This document shows, in pieces, positions 26,239 to 34,729 of a stretch of DNA of 64,000 nt. How positions within the stretch are numbered: position 1 is the stretch's first letter; each line of letters starts with the position of its first letter. The notes beneath the pieces were generated by a model. That model was given only the letters and a program-made list of their open reading frames with translations. It did no database searches and was not told the DNA's origin. Source of the stretch: Dyadobacter koreensis (lineage in GTDB: Bacteria > Bacteroidota > Bacteroidia > Cytophagales > Spirosomataceae). Location: NCBI RefSeq assembly GCF_900108855.1, contig NZ_FNXY01000002.1, positions 124,001 to 188,000 of the forward strand. The letters run 5' to 3'. The position numbers and the translations under genes were made by a program.

Positions 26239-28119
26239 TTATTTGTCAACCGTAACAATGGCCGAACCCGTTGCAACTCCTGTTCCGCAGCCACTTTTTA
26301 AAGAACTGATGGTATATTCGGTCGTTACTTTAGGAGAAACCGTGATCAGATAAGGGTTAAGAAAAGTGCCGTTTACAGCCGTTCCATCCGATAAGGTAAA
26401 CGACCAGGGAGGTAAACCGTTTTTAAATTTAAGCGTAATACGCGTTGACCTTCCCCCTGAAATAAATGCTTTTCCGGAAACCTCCCCGATAGCCTTATTA
26501 TTGGCAATAACCCTGATTTCTTCTTCTTTACTTGAAACCGCTGGCGAAGAAGAGATAATACGAATTTTTTGGGCTCTGACGGTATCGCCCGGCGAAACTG
26601 CCGAAGTGACTTTTGCAGTAAAGGTTGTTGGTGTAACAGTGGTAGGCAAATCAACAAATCTTCCGCTTTTATCCGTTATCTGAACAACAAACCGGTTGGT
26701 CGTTGAATAACGTCCAATGGTTTTATAAGGTATTTCGATGGTACTTCCCGCGCAAACCATAGACTGCGGTAGTTTTTCCATCGTAATACTCGCAGGCGGT
26801 GTAGTAACGGTAACTTTCGCACGTCCCGAGAATTTCCCAACACCGCAAAGCCCACCGGCTGATGAAATTTGATAATTGGTGTCGTGATAGGGTTTTACAG
26901 TAACTTTGTGAGGAGAATCCATGATGTTATTTTCATACGTTCCATCTGACAACAACACGAACCAAGGGCCGCCTCCATCAAAACGAACAGATAAATCTCC
27001 GGAGCCATTTTCAGGCAGATGCAGAGAATCTCTCTGCAATGTCGCAACGGTTGGCGCTGCAATACTGATATTGGCAACCTGACTGATCAAGTATGGAGCC
27101 GACGACATTACGCGTAACCGATAATCACCCGGCTTGTAGGTTGTAGGAATTTGTGTTGTAATATATCCCGTCGTGTCCGGCGAAGATATAGTTTTAAATG
27201 CCCCGGTACGTTCTGCGATCTGAACGACAAATTTGTTGCCAGCTTTAAATTTTCCGGTTGCACTAAATGGAACCTGGAACGGAATTCCGGAACAAACTCT
27301 GACGAGCTTGTCAACCTCTTTAAGTTCAAGCTTAGGTTCAGGATTATCATCTACATTAACAATTGGTTCACCAGTAGACGTTCCGCTTCCGCAAGCATTC
27401 GAAATGCCCACAATACTGTAAGCCTGAACATGTGTCGGTTTAACCGTCAGATAATGAGGATTAGATAAAGTCTGGTATACCGTTGTGCTATCTGAAAGAC
27501 GGAAAGACCAGGGAGCCGTTCCATACAAATTTACTTTTAACTGAACTTCATGCCCTGGCATTACCCGGACAGCCTGCGTTCCATCAATAATTTCGATTCT
27601 GGCTGTCGGCGTCTGGAGTAGGCGAATTGGGACTTCCTGGCTCTTAATGACCGGGATTGTACTTAACACCTGAATTTTATAGACCTCTCCTCCAATTTTA
27701 TAGGATGGAATAACGGCACGGATCGGTCCTGCTTTACTAGGTAAGGAAATTGGAATGGATTTTCCAGCCGGATCAATTAAATGGACAATGAAATTATTAT
27801 CGGCATCAAACGGGCCTTCTGGTATAAATGGAACAGTGATCGTTGTGCCCGGACAAACTGTCAGATACGACAAATCGCCTGTTGTTATTTTATAAGCGTA
27901 AACAGTATCACCATTTGCCTTGGCAGCCTTTAAAACCTGTTCCTCTGCTTCTGCCTCAGTTAAAGTATCAGCAACTACTTCATTGGATTTTTTATCCTTT
28001 TTTCCTGTCGGATTGGTTAAAGTACTATCAGTCTGCGGCGTTGAAGGTACTTCCTGCGCAAGAACCCATGATGTGCTTATGAACAAAGCAAGGAAAGCAG
28101 TGATGAAGAATTTTGACAT
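26239..28119 (-). CDS. Secreted protein with three two-domain beta-sandwich repeats
   Basis: A 626-residue protein with signal peptide (1 to about 22) and a charged linker (about 23-75), then three imperfect repeats of about 170 residues (about 85-256, 272-440, 453-626). Each repeat has a first half opening with a Cys (VCPGTTITVPF, VCSGIPFQVPF, VCAGSTIEIPY) and containing NxFxVxIxDxxG, and a second half with PWSFxLSDGT ... NPxxLTVxP ... YxISS ... CGxGxxTG ... VTV. The paired Cys residues suggest a disulfide in each unit. I know no function. It sits 25 bases upstream of porZ on the same strand, so a cell-surface or T9SS-linked role is a reasonable inference. No T9SS sorting domain is visible. 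Confidence 0.75.
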   Translation of the reverse strand: MSKFFITAFLALFISTSWVLAQEVPSTPQTDSTLTNPTGKKDKKSNEVVADTLTEAEAEEQVLKAAKANGDTVYAYKITTGDLSYLTVCPGTTITVPFIPEGPFDADNNFIVHLIDPAGKSIPISLPSKAGPIRAVIPSYKIGGEVYKIQVLSTIPVIKSQEVPIRLLQTPTARIEIIDGTQAVRVMPGHEVQLKVNLYGTAPWSFRLSDSTTVYQTLSNPHYLTVKPTHVQAYSIVGISNACGSGTSTGEPIVNVDDNPEPKLELKEVDKLVRVCSGIPFQVPFSATGKFKAGNKFVVQIAERTGAFKTISSPDTTGYITTQIPTTYKPGDYRLRVMSSAPYLISQVANISIAAPTVATLQRDSLHLPENGSGDLSVRFDGGGPWFVLLSDGTYENNIMDSPHKVTVKPYHDTNYQISSAGGLCGVGKFSGRAKVTVTTPPASITMEKLPQSMVCAGSTIEIPYKTIGRYSTTNRFVVQITDKSGRFVDLPTTVTPTTFTAKVTSAVSPGDTVRAQKIRIISSSPAVSSKEEEIRVIANNKAIGEVSGKAFISGGRSTRITLKFKNGLPPWSFTLSDGTAVNGTFLNPYLITVSPKVTTEYTISSLKSGCGTGVATGSAIVTVDK

Positions 28120-28158
28120 GTACAGTTGTTGAAACTTAATAATTAACGATTTTGAATA

Positions 28159-28869
28159 TCAATTCATGGCAACAAGTGTCGTTCCTCTCAAAACAGGAAC
28201 AACGTCATATAAATCTTTTTGCAAACAATATGCTATATCTTTCTGGATGCCCAAACGCTGCAACCTTCTAACGTGTGAAGAATTTGAGACTGCTGAAAGC
28301 AGATTTTCTTTACTTTGATTGTAAAGCCTTTGCGCCATCAGCGTTCCATCTTCTCTTAACATAAACTGATCCTTCAATTCTTCAGCGAGCGCTCCTGCAA
28401 ACAATGTGTCTTCCAGGTTTGGTCTTCCTTTCCAGCCTGCACAAAGCACCAGCACATCGTACTGTTCGGATCTTAAATGATTAGCTAAGGCACCTAGATT
28501 TAAAAACGCACCTACCATAACCTTTACAGCGGAGGCCCGTGCTTTTGCAATAGACAACGTTCCGTTGGTCGTTGTCATTGCAATTTCAGATCCAATTAAT
28601 CTCTCATTCATATAACTGAACGGAGAATTGTCAAGATCAAAACCTTCTACTTTATGTGCGTCGCGTTCGGCAGCGGCGATAAATCCTCTGTCCTGCAATA
28701 ACTTACATTCTTCAACGCTGGCAACGGGTGTAATGCTTTTCACGCCATAAGCAAGGCCGGTAACCATGCAGGATGTTGCCCGGAAAATATCGGCAACAAC
28801 AACAATCGAATTATCGAGTTTATGTAAGTGTAATAAGTCAGGCGTCAGACAAACATCAAGGTGTTTCAT
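28159..28869 (-). CDS. comB: 2-phosphosulfolactate phosphatase-like protein (ComB family)
   Basis: A 236-residue ComB homologue with the family blocks VVVADIFRATSCMVTGLAYG, AAERDAHKVEGFDLDNSP, TTTNGT and CAGWKGRPNLEDTLFAG. ComB dephosphorylates 2-phosphosulfolactate in coenzyme M synthesis in methanogens; homologues in bacteria without coenzyme M are common and their substrate is not settled. A link to sulfonates or sulfonolipids, which Bacteroidota make, is possible but untested. No comA or comC gene is in the window. It lies downstream of gcvT on the same strand, after an 86-base gap containing a hairpin without a T-run. Confidence 0.88.
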   Translation of the reverse strand: MKHLDVCLTPDLLHLHKLDNSIVVVADIFRATSCMVTGLAYGVKSITPVASVEECKLLQDRGFIAAAERDAHKVEGFDLDNSPFSYMNERLIGSEIAMTTTNGTLSIAKARASAVKVMVGAFLNLGALANHLRSEQYDVLVLCAGWKGRPNLEDTLFAGALAEELKDQFMLREDGTLMAQRLYNQSKENLLSAVSNSSHVRRLQRLGIQKDIAYCLQKDLYDVVPVLRGTTLVAMN

Positions 28870-28955
28870 ACTAAAAGTAATACGGAAATTTGAGTATTAA
28901 GTTTGAGAGATAGTGGAAGGTACCGGGCTGCGTTAAGGCCCGGTATCCAAATTTT

Positions 28956-30038
28956 TTAACCTTTTACGAAAGGTAATTTTACAACTTTCGCTTTTAACAG
29001 GCGGTCTCTCACCTTAACAAAAACTTCCGTTTCCGGTTTGCTGTAAGCCGTCGGAACATAACCCAAGCCGATTCCTTTTTGCAAAGTTGGCGATTGAGTT
29101 CCTGATGTTACGTCGCCCAGTTTATTTCCTTCTGCGTCACATAATTCGTAATGACCGCGAGGAATACCACGGTCGATCATTTCAAAACCAACCAGTTTGT
29201 TTTTCAAACCAGCTTCTTTCTGGCCTTTCAAATCTTCGGAATTGATAAAGTCTTTTGTGAATTTAGTAACCCAGCCCAGGCCAGCTTCCAAAGGAGAAGT
29301 TTTATCATCGATATCATTTCCATATAAACAGAAACCTTTTTCAAGGCGCAATGTATCACGTGCACCCAGACCAACCGGCTGGATATTAAATTCTTTACCT
29401 GCTTCAAATATGGCATTCCACATTTTCTCCGCATCTTCTTTCTGAATATAAATTTCGAATCCGCCTGCGCCGGTATAGCCTGTAGCTGAAATAATCACAC
29501 CTTCGATGCCGGCCATTTTACCAACTTTGAAAGTATAATATTCCATGGAAACGAGATCCACTTCGGTAAGTTTTTGCAAAGTTGCTGTTGCATTTGGTCC
29601 CTGAACAGCAAGAAGACACAGATCGTCAGAAAGGTTTTTCATTTCAACACCTTCTGTATTGTGGCTTTGAATCCAGTTCCAGTCTTTTTCGATATTGGAA
29701 GCATTAACCACCAGAAGATATTCTTCAGCATTATATCGGTAAACCAATAAGTCATCAACGACGCCACCATCTGCATTCGGCAAATAGCTGTATTGTACTT
29801 TTCCGTCAAACAAAACAGACGCATCATTAGCAGATACTTTTTGGATCAAATCCAGTGCTTTGGGGCCTTTAACGCTAAACTCACCCATGTGCGAGACATC
29901 GAAAACACCTACATTATTGCGGACCGTGTGATGCTCTTCCATATCTGAGGAATAGCGTACTGGCATCTCAAAACCTGCAAAGGGTACTATTTTGGCACCT
30001 AATTGAACATGGACCTGATGTAGGGGAACAGTTTTCAT
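28956..30038 (-). CDS. gcvT: Glycine cleavage system T protein (aminomethyltransferase)
   Basis: A 360-residue GcvT from the ATG at 30038 ([27 protein letters not shown]); the frame stays open for 58 more codons upstream but that part is not GcvT-like and contains the promoter. The enzyme moves the methylene group from the H-protein lipoyl arm to tetrahydrofolate. Family blocks are [64 protein letters not shown] and PRGHYELCD. gcvH and gcvP are not in the window. A TACTTTTG box with a distant TTTG lies at 30067-30100. Confidence 0.96.
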   Translation of the reverse strand: MKTVPLHQVHVQLGAKIVPFAGFEMPVRYSSDMEEHHTVRNNVGVFDVSHMGEFSVKGPKALDLIQKVSANDASVLFDGKVQYSYLPNADGGVVDDLLVYRYNAEEYLLVVNASNIEKDWNWIQSHNTEGVEMKNLSDDLCLLAVQGPNATATLQKLTEVDLVSMEYYTFKVGKMAGIEGVIISATGYTGAGGFEIYIQKEDAEKMWNAIFEAGKEFNIQPVGLGARDTLRLEKGFCLYGNDIDDKTSPLEAGLGWVTKFTKDFINSEDLKGQKEAGLKNKLVGFEMIDRGIPRGHYELCDAEGNKLGDVTSGTQSPTLQKGIGLGYVPTAYSKPETEVFVKVRDRLLKAKVVKLPFVKG

Positions 30039-30066
30039 AAAATGGTTTTTGGTTCTCTTTAAAGTA

Positions 30067-30100
30067 CAAAAGTATGAAAAGCAGAACAAAGCGACGCAAA
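30067..30100 (-). promoter_or_regulatory. Candidate gcvT promoter
   Basis: Minus-strand TACTTTTG (30067-30074) preceded by TTTG (30097-30100) with 22 bases between, slightly longer than usual. It lies within the upstream extension of the gcvT frame and so supports the internal ATG start. Confidence 0.5.
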
Positions 30101-30200
30101 AATGTATGTTTAGAAATGAAGCTAACGAGGTTTTTGAAGTATATTGTGAAAAAGTAGGCTTTAAGACTTCTACGTAGGTCGAAAAATGAAAAATTAATCT

Positions 30201-31370
30201 ATGAAAAAACAAATATTACCTTTCGTTATTCTTTCTCTTTTCCACCTTAGTACCAGCGCGCAAACGGCAACTTTTAAAGGAGAAGTGATCGATGACCAAA
30301 TCAGCATTGGATATGGTGTGGTGACGGGCGATGTGGATGGAGACGGCAAACCGGATATTCTTCTGGCAGACAAAAAGGAGATTGTCTGGTATAAAAATCC
30401 GGGAGAGAAAACAGGCAAGTGGATCCGGTATGTAATCGCGAAAGATTTAACGGAACAGGATAATGTTTGTATTGCAGCGCGCGATATTGACGGTGACGGA
30501 AAAGTTGAAGTTGCCGTCGGGGCGCAGTGGAATCCTGGTGAAACAAAAAATAATAAACTTTCAGGAGCAGTATTTTATCTGGTCCCAACTGAAGACCGGA
30601 CAACGCTTTGGGAACCAGTTCGTTTACATCATGAAGTAACGATTCACAGAATGCATTGGGTGAAGAAAACGGATGATACTTTTCAACTTATCGTACTGCC
30701 TTTGCATGGTGAAGGAAATGTGAATGGAGTAGGAGCGGGTGTGAAAATGATTGCTTTTGATGTTCCTGAAAATCGTAAAGGTCTTTGGGGGTATGATCTT
30801 ATAGAAACCAATATGCATATGACACACAATTTTCAGCCTATGGAAGTTTCGGGCCGGTTTGCAGGCCTGGCTGTCGGCAGTAAAGAAGGTGTTCAGGTTT
30901 TTTTGAACGGCGTGGACGGTTGGGCACCTTCAGGAAACTGGATGGTACCTGGGCAGGGCGTTGGTGAGATCAGAATGGGGACGCTTGGGAAAAATCAGTT
31001 ATTTTCCACCACCGTTGAGCCTATGCATGGAAACTCACTGGTCGTTTATTCAAAAGATAACCGTACAGTTTTGACTGATAAAATGAAGGAAGGACACGCA
31101 CTTGCCTGTGCCGATTTCTTCGGGCAGGGCCGTGATCAAATTGTCGTGGGGTGGAGAAATCCGAATGTTGCCGATATAATGGGCGTGAGAATGTTCGTAG
31201 GCATGGACCCTGAGGGAAAAAAATGGCAGGAATATTCGCTTGATGATAAGATCAAAATTGCGTGCGAAGATTTAACGGTAACAGATCTGGATGGCGATGG
31301 CGATTTGGATGTAATTGCTTCCGGGCGTTCTACACACAATGTCGTGATTTACTGGAATCAGAAAAAATAG
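30201..31370 (+). CDS. Secreted FG-GAP/VCBS-repeat beta-propeller protein
   Basis: A 389-residue protein with a signal peptide (1 to about 20, STSAQ) and FG-GAP/VCBS-type repeats with calcium-binding loops ([44 protein letters not shown]), suggesting a seven-bladed propeller. The middle block IHRMHWVKK ... [11 protein letters not shown] and MHMTHNF resembles the N-terminal part of aldos-2-ulose dehydratase-like proteins, but that is a weak recollection and no function should be transferred. It is transcribed alone, divergent from gcvT. Confidence 0.75.
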   Translation: MKKQILPFVILSLFHLSTSAQTATFKGEVIDDQISIGYGVVTGDVDGDGKPDILLADKKEIVWYKNPGEKTGKWIRYVIAKDLTEQDNVCIAARDIDGDGKVEVAVGAQWNPGETKNNKLSGAVFYLVPTEDRTTLWEPVRLHHEVTIHRMHWVKKTDDTFQLIVLPLHGEGNVNGVGAGVKMIAFDVPENRKGLWGYDLIETNMHMTHNFQPMEVSGRFAGLAVGSKEGVQVFLNGVDGWAPSGNWMVPGQGVGEIRMGTLGKNQLFSTTVEPMHGNSLVVYSKDNRTVLTDKMKEGHALACADFFGQGRDQIVVGWRNPNVADIMGVRMFVGMDPEGKKWQEYSLDDKIKIACEDLTVTDLDGDGDLDVIASGRSTHNVVIYWNQKK

Positions 31371-31472
31371 CATGAAAGTATAGTACTAACATTAGCTCTG
31401 TAGATTTAATAATATTTTCTGCCGCCTGAAATCCGATCGCGACGAGCTTCACGGTTTGAGCCCCGTGATAGC

Positions 31473-31550
31473 TCATTGAGTGGTGAAGTATTTGCTCAAT
31501 ATTTCCTTTGCATTGGCGATATGTCGACGCGCTTCTGATTGAATCCATAA
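31473..31550 (-). pseudogene. Possible fragment of a small HEPN/DUF5618-like gene
   Basis: One minus-strand frame reads SEARRHIANAKEILSKY before a stop. This recalls the start of small HEPN-like proteins (EAxRYxxNAKEIL). There is no start codon, and the downstream frames are broken by stops, so if real it is a decayed remnant. Chance is a fair alternative. Confidence 0.2.
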
Positions 31551-31586
31551 TCTGAATTATTAATCGAACTTTATGAAAGAATAGGC

Positions 31587-31627
31587 AACAAAAAAGAAAC
31601 GTCAGCCTTGAATGGCTGACGTTTCTT
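31587..31627 (-). terminator. Terminator of the zinc-peptidase operon
   Basis: Perfect 14-base arms (31594-31607 and 31614-31627) around a 6-base loop, with a T-run on the minus strand. It lies 31 bases after the minus-strand stop at 31658. Confidence 0.85.
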
Positions 31628-31657
31628 CATATAATCTCAATTCGATTATTCCTGCAA

Positions 31658-32338
31658 TTAGTCTCTCCTCCCCATTAACAGACTTACATAATAAAGTAAA
31701 GTTGCAAGAGAACCGATTGCAGCTACCAGATATGTTCTTGCTGCCCATTTCAAGGCGTCAGCCGCCATCACATATTCTCTTTCGTTAACAATCCTGTTGT
31801 TCTGAATCCAGGCCAAGGCTCTGTTACTTGCGTCATACTCAACTGGAAGTGTGATAAAACTGAATAAAGTGGTTACAGCAAATAAAGCTACACCGATCGC
31901 TAATGGAATTGGAGTTGTATTTAACAATAATACACCACCTAAAATAACCCATTGCATATAACGTGATGAAATACTTAAAAACGGTACCATCTGAGATCGG
32001 AATTTCAACCATTGGTAAGCCGTTGCATGCTGAACAGCGTGACCACATTCGTGTGAAGCGACCGCTGCCGCCGAAACGCTTCGTCCGTGAAATACATCCG
32101 GACTGAGATTCACAGTCTTGTCTTGCGGATTATAATGGTCAGTCAACTGGCCCTCCACAGACACCACTCTTACATCATAAATATTACTATCCCGAAGCAT
32201 TTTTTCAGCAATCTCACGACCACTCATCCCGTTGCTCAGGCCAACTTGCGAATACTCTTCAAACTTACTTTTCAAACGCCATTGCACATACATGCTGATA
32301 GCCATGACGAGTATAATAATTACATATGAACCAGCCAT
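31658..32338 (-). CDS. YugP-type membrane zinc metallopeptidase
   Basis: A 226-residue membrane protein of the Zn_peptidase_2 (YugP) family. It has an N-terminal membrane helix, the zinc motif HECGH (residues 96-100 in AAVASHECGHAVQHA), two further hydrophobic helices in the middle (about 125-160), and a C-terminal helix pair. The glutamate and both histidines of the active site are intact. The biological substrate is unknown. It follows rfaE2 by 90 bases on the same strand and ends the panD-flippase-rfaE2 gene row. Confidence 0.9.
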   Translation of the reverse strand: MAGSYVIIILVMAISMYVQWRLKSKFEEYSQVGLSNGMSGREIAEKMLRDSNIYDVRVVSVEGQLTDHYNPQDKTVNLSPDVFHGRSVSAAAVASHECGHAVQHATAYQWLKFRSQMVPFLSISSRYMQWVILGGVLLLNTTPIPLAIGVALFAVTTLFSFITLPVEYDASNRALAWIQNNRIVNEREYVMAADALKWAARTYLVAAIGSLATLLYYVSLLMGRRD

Positions 32339-32428
32339 ATTTCTCTTTTTAGTTTTGTTACGAAAAATTAAATTTTAAAATAAAATGAGAGGAAATATCG
32401 GCACTTGACATTCAAGAAATCCTCTTTC

Positions 32429-32914
32429 CTAATATCCTTCTTTAATCTTTTCAATAAGTGCCGAAGTTGAATAACCTTTTACCAGAGCTATTGTTTTTAC
32501 CTCGCCTCCATTACTTAGAACAAAATCTGCGCCAGCGATTGTTTCGACTGTATAATCGTCACCTTTTACCAAAATGTCAGGTTTTAACGCCTCAATTAAC
32601 TGACTTGGGGTCTGCTCATCGAACAAAATGACAGCATCCACGAAGGACAAAGCTGCCATCAGACGCGCCCGTGCATATTCATTAACTACCGGACGAAGCG
32701 GCCCTTTCAAGCGGCTGACCGATGCGTCTGTATTCAATCCTAAAACCAAACGCCCGCCCAAGGCGTGCGCTTTTTCAAGGTAATCGATATGACCTAAATG
32801 TACAATATCAAAACAGCCATTCGTAAAGACAACCTTCTGGCCGGCTCTCTGCCAGTCTGCAATTATTTCTTTGGCTTCTTCGATACGTAAAATTTTACTT
32901 TCTGTTGAGTTCAT
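32429..32914 (-). CDS. rfaE2: D-glycero-beta-D-manno-heptose 1-phosphate adenylyltransferase
   Basis: A 161-residue single-domain nucleotidyltransferase equal to the C-terminal half of E. coli HldE. It adds AMP to heptose 1-phosphate for LPS core heptose. The HxGH motif (His39-Leu-Gly-His42 in NGCFDIVHLGH) and LVKGDDYTVETIAGADFV and KGYSTSALIEKI are family hallmarks. Its separation from the kinase half (rfaE1) is usual in this phylum. It is 32 bases downstream of the flippase-like gene, probably one operon. Confidence 0.93.
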   Translation of the reverse strand: MNSTESKILRIEEAKEIIADWQRAGQKVVFTNGCFDIVHLGHIDYLEKAHALGGRLVLGLNTDASVSRLKGPLRPVVNEYARARLMAALSFVDAVILFDEQTPSQLIEALKPDILVKGDDYTVETIAGADFVLSNGGEVKTIALVKGYSTSALIEKIKEGY

Positions 32915-32946
32915 TCTTCAAAACGGTTTCAGGTTCTATGACGGAT

Positions 32947-33981
32947 TTAGTTATTCTGAGTAACGACTGCCGGTTCTTCTTCTGTTTTATTCTGGATTAA
33001 AACATACAAAAATGCAAGTGCTCCGACGACTAACATGAATAACATTTGTGTGCCATGTATGAATGTGGCCAGTGTGATACCGTCTTTCTGGGTCAAACCA
33101 TATAACACCATTACGCTTCCAACCAACAAATGGTAAGCGCCGATGCCGCCCTGGGTAGGTGCAGTCATTCCGATGGATCCAACAACGAGTAAGGTCAGAC
33201 CAGCCAATAAACCAAGCTGAGAAGTTTCCGGAATACAGAAAAACAGAACATATGAAACCAGATAGTAAAATACCCAGATCATTGCAGTGCTCAAAAAGAA
33301 CATTCCTGGATTTTTAAGCTTTCTGACGCTCAGCAAGCCTTCCAGCATGCCTTGTAAAAAAGTGGCTATTTTTTGAACAATCGCATTTTCCATTAATTTG
33401 TTACGTAAGGAAGCACTGCGGAAAATAATGATTGCACCAATGATTACAGCAATAAAACCGATGCCTAAAATAATCAGTATCGGACTCGGGCCAGTACCTG
33501 GCTGTCCGTTACCCTGTATTTTACTCTGAAAAATTTCAGTAAAAAAGCTGCTTAAACGGTCAAATTCAAGAATGAAGTTGAGACCTATTAATCCCAGAAG
33601 AATGATAACATCGAAAATGCGTTCTGCTACAACCGTACCAAAGCTGAGGTTTACCGGAATTCTTTCCAGTCTGTACAATGTTCCGCATCGGGTAACCTCG
33701 CCCATTCTCGGAACAATATAGTTCGCAAAATAACCTGTTAATACAGAAATTGAGCTATTGACAATTCCCGGTTTATATCCAAGTGGTTCCATCAGCATCG
33801 CCCAGCGCCATGCTCTTGTAACATGCGCACATAGCAATAAAAAGCATGAAATTGCCATCCAGCGCCAATCAGCCTGACTAAATCTGTCAAGCATATCGGC
33901 TAGATTGATATCCTTGAATACAAACCAAATCAGACCACCCGCCAGTCCAAGCGAGATGATATAGCGAAGAGCGCTTTTCAT
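32947..33981 (-). CDS. LPG-synthase/UPF0104-type flippase-like membrane protein
   Basis: A 344-residue integral membrane protein of the lysylphosphatidylglycerol-synthetase transmembrane family (UPF0104). About eight hydrophobic helices are seen; conserved segments include FANYIVPRMGEVTRCGTLYRLERIPVNLSFGTVVAERIFDVI and MTAPTQGGIGAYHLLVGSVMVLYG. The C-terminal lysyltransferase domain of MprF is absent, so only a lipid-translocating role is likely. Neighbours panD (35 bases upstream) and rfaE2 (32 bases downstream) make an operon; panD plus this family is a recurrent pairing in the phylum, to my recollection. Confidence 0.88.
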   Translation of the reverse strand: MKSALRYIISLGLAGGLIWFVFKDINLADMLDRFSQADWRWMAISCFLLLCAHVTRAWRWAMLMEPLGYKPGIVNSSISVLTGYFANYIVPRMGEVTRCGTLYRLERIPVNLSFGTVVAERIFDVIILLGLIGLNFILEFDRLSSFFTEIFQSKIQGNGQPGTGPSPILIILGIGFIAVIIGAIIIFRSASLRNKLMENAIVQKIATFLQGMLEGLLSVRKLKNPGMFFLSTAMIWVFYYLVSYVLFFCIPETSQLGLLAGLTLLVVGSIGMTAPTQGGIGAYHLLVGSVMVLYGLTQKDGITLATFIHGTQMLFMLVVGALAFLYVLIQNKTEEEPAVVTQNN

Positions 33982-34016
33982 AAAATTAAATCGTGATGAT
34001 GAGTAGTAAGTTTGTT

Positions 34017-34367
34017 TTAACCTCGGGCTGTAACACTGATAATTTCGTTATTCTGATCAGGAAAAACAACCATCGGTTTGAAAGTTTTGGCTTCCTCCGG
34101 CGTCATGCTCGCATATGCAATGATAATGATAATATCGCCAATTTGCACTTTCCTGGCTGCTGCACCATTCAGACAAATCATCCCGGTTTTTCGTTCTCCT
34201 TTAATGACATACGTAACAAACCGCTCGCCATTGTTATTGTTTACAATATGAACCTGCTCGTTTTCAATTAAACCGGCAGCGTCCATCAAATCTTCGTCAA
34301 TTGTGATACTTCCTACGTAATTCAATTCTGCCTGAGTCACCTTCACACGGTGAATCTTCGATTTCAT
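34017..34367 (-). CDS. panD: Aspartate 1-decarboxylase
   Basis: A 116-residue pyruvoyl-dependent decarboxylase making beta-alanine for pantothenate. The self-cleavage site Gly19-Ser20 lies in [18 protein letters not shown]; Ser20 becomes the pyruvoyl group. NGAAAR and [10 protein letters not shown] are conserved. The ATG at 34367 gives the family N-terminus [15 protein letters not shown]; an upstream start at 34382 adds five residues of no apparent value. Its promoter matches the consensus perfectly. panC, the enzyme using beta-alanine, lies 2 kb away on the same strand beyond a plus-strand gene. Confidence 0.95.
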   Translation of the reverse strand: MKSKIHRVKVTQAELNYVGSITIDEDLMDAAGLIENEQVHIVNNNNGERFVTYVIKGERKTGMICLNGAAARKVQIGDIIIIIAYASMTPEEAKTFKPMVVFPDQNNEIISVTARG

Positions 34368-34429
34368 TATGGTTATTTGCATTACTCAGCTAGATGAGTG
34401 AATATTAATATTTATGCATATCATTCCGG

Positions 34430-34461
34430 CAAAGTTACGGGAATAATACACACCCTTCAAA
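34430..34461 (-). promoter_or_regulatory. panD operon promoter
   Basis: Minus-strand TTTG (34458-34461), exactly 20 bases, then TAACTTTG (34430-34437): a perfect Bacteroidota promoter, giving a leader of about 55 bases before panD. The rest of the 346-base gap up to 34729 shows no gene. Confidence 0.8.
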
Positions 34462-34729
34462 ACATCGGGCTATCAGGCGTAGTTCCAATTTTAAAAATGC
34501 GGATAATTGTGAGATTTTTATTCAGATTAAGTGATTGTTAATCAGTGTAATGTGAGGTAAAGATTGATGCTTCAAATCCATGTTTAAATCTTAATTATGA
34601 ATTAATGGAATATGGCGTGAACATATATCCGAACATCATTATATTTAAGCTCTGATTAATTCAATTCAGTATGAATGGATGAAACAACGCTTTTGACTAT
34701 TATTAATCTTTTTTTTTAGACCAAACCCG

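Noticed and set aside
28919..28947. gcvT terminator hairpin
   Set aside because: A good stem (TACCGGGC/GCCCGGTA) exists, but on the gcvT strand it is not followed by a T-run, so intrinsic termination is unproven.
31330..31548. 72-residue minus-strand ORF
   Set aside because: It overlaps the 3' end of the FG-GAP gene, has no family signal, and another frame in the same place looks more protein-like.
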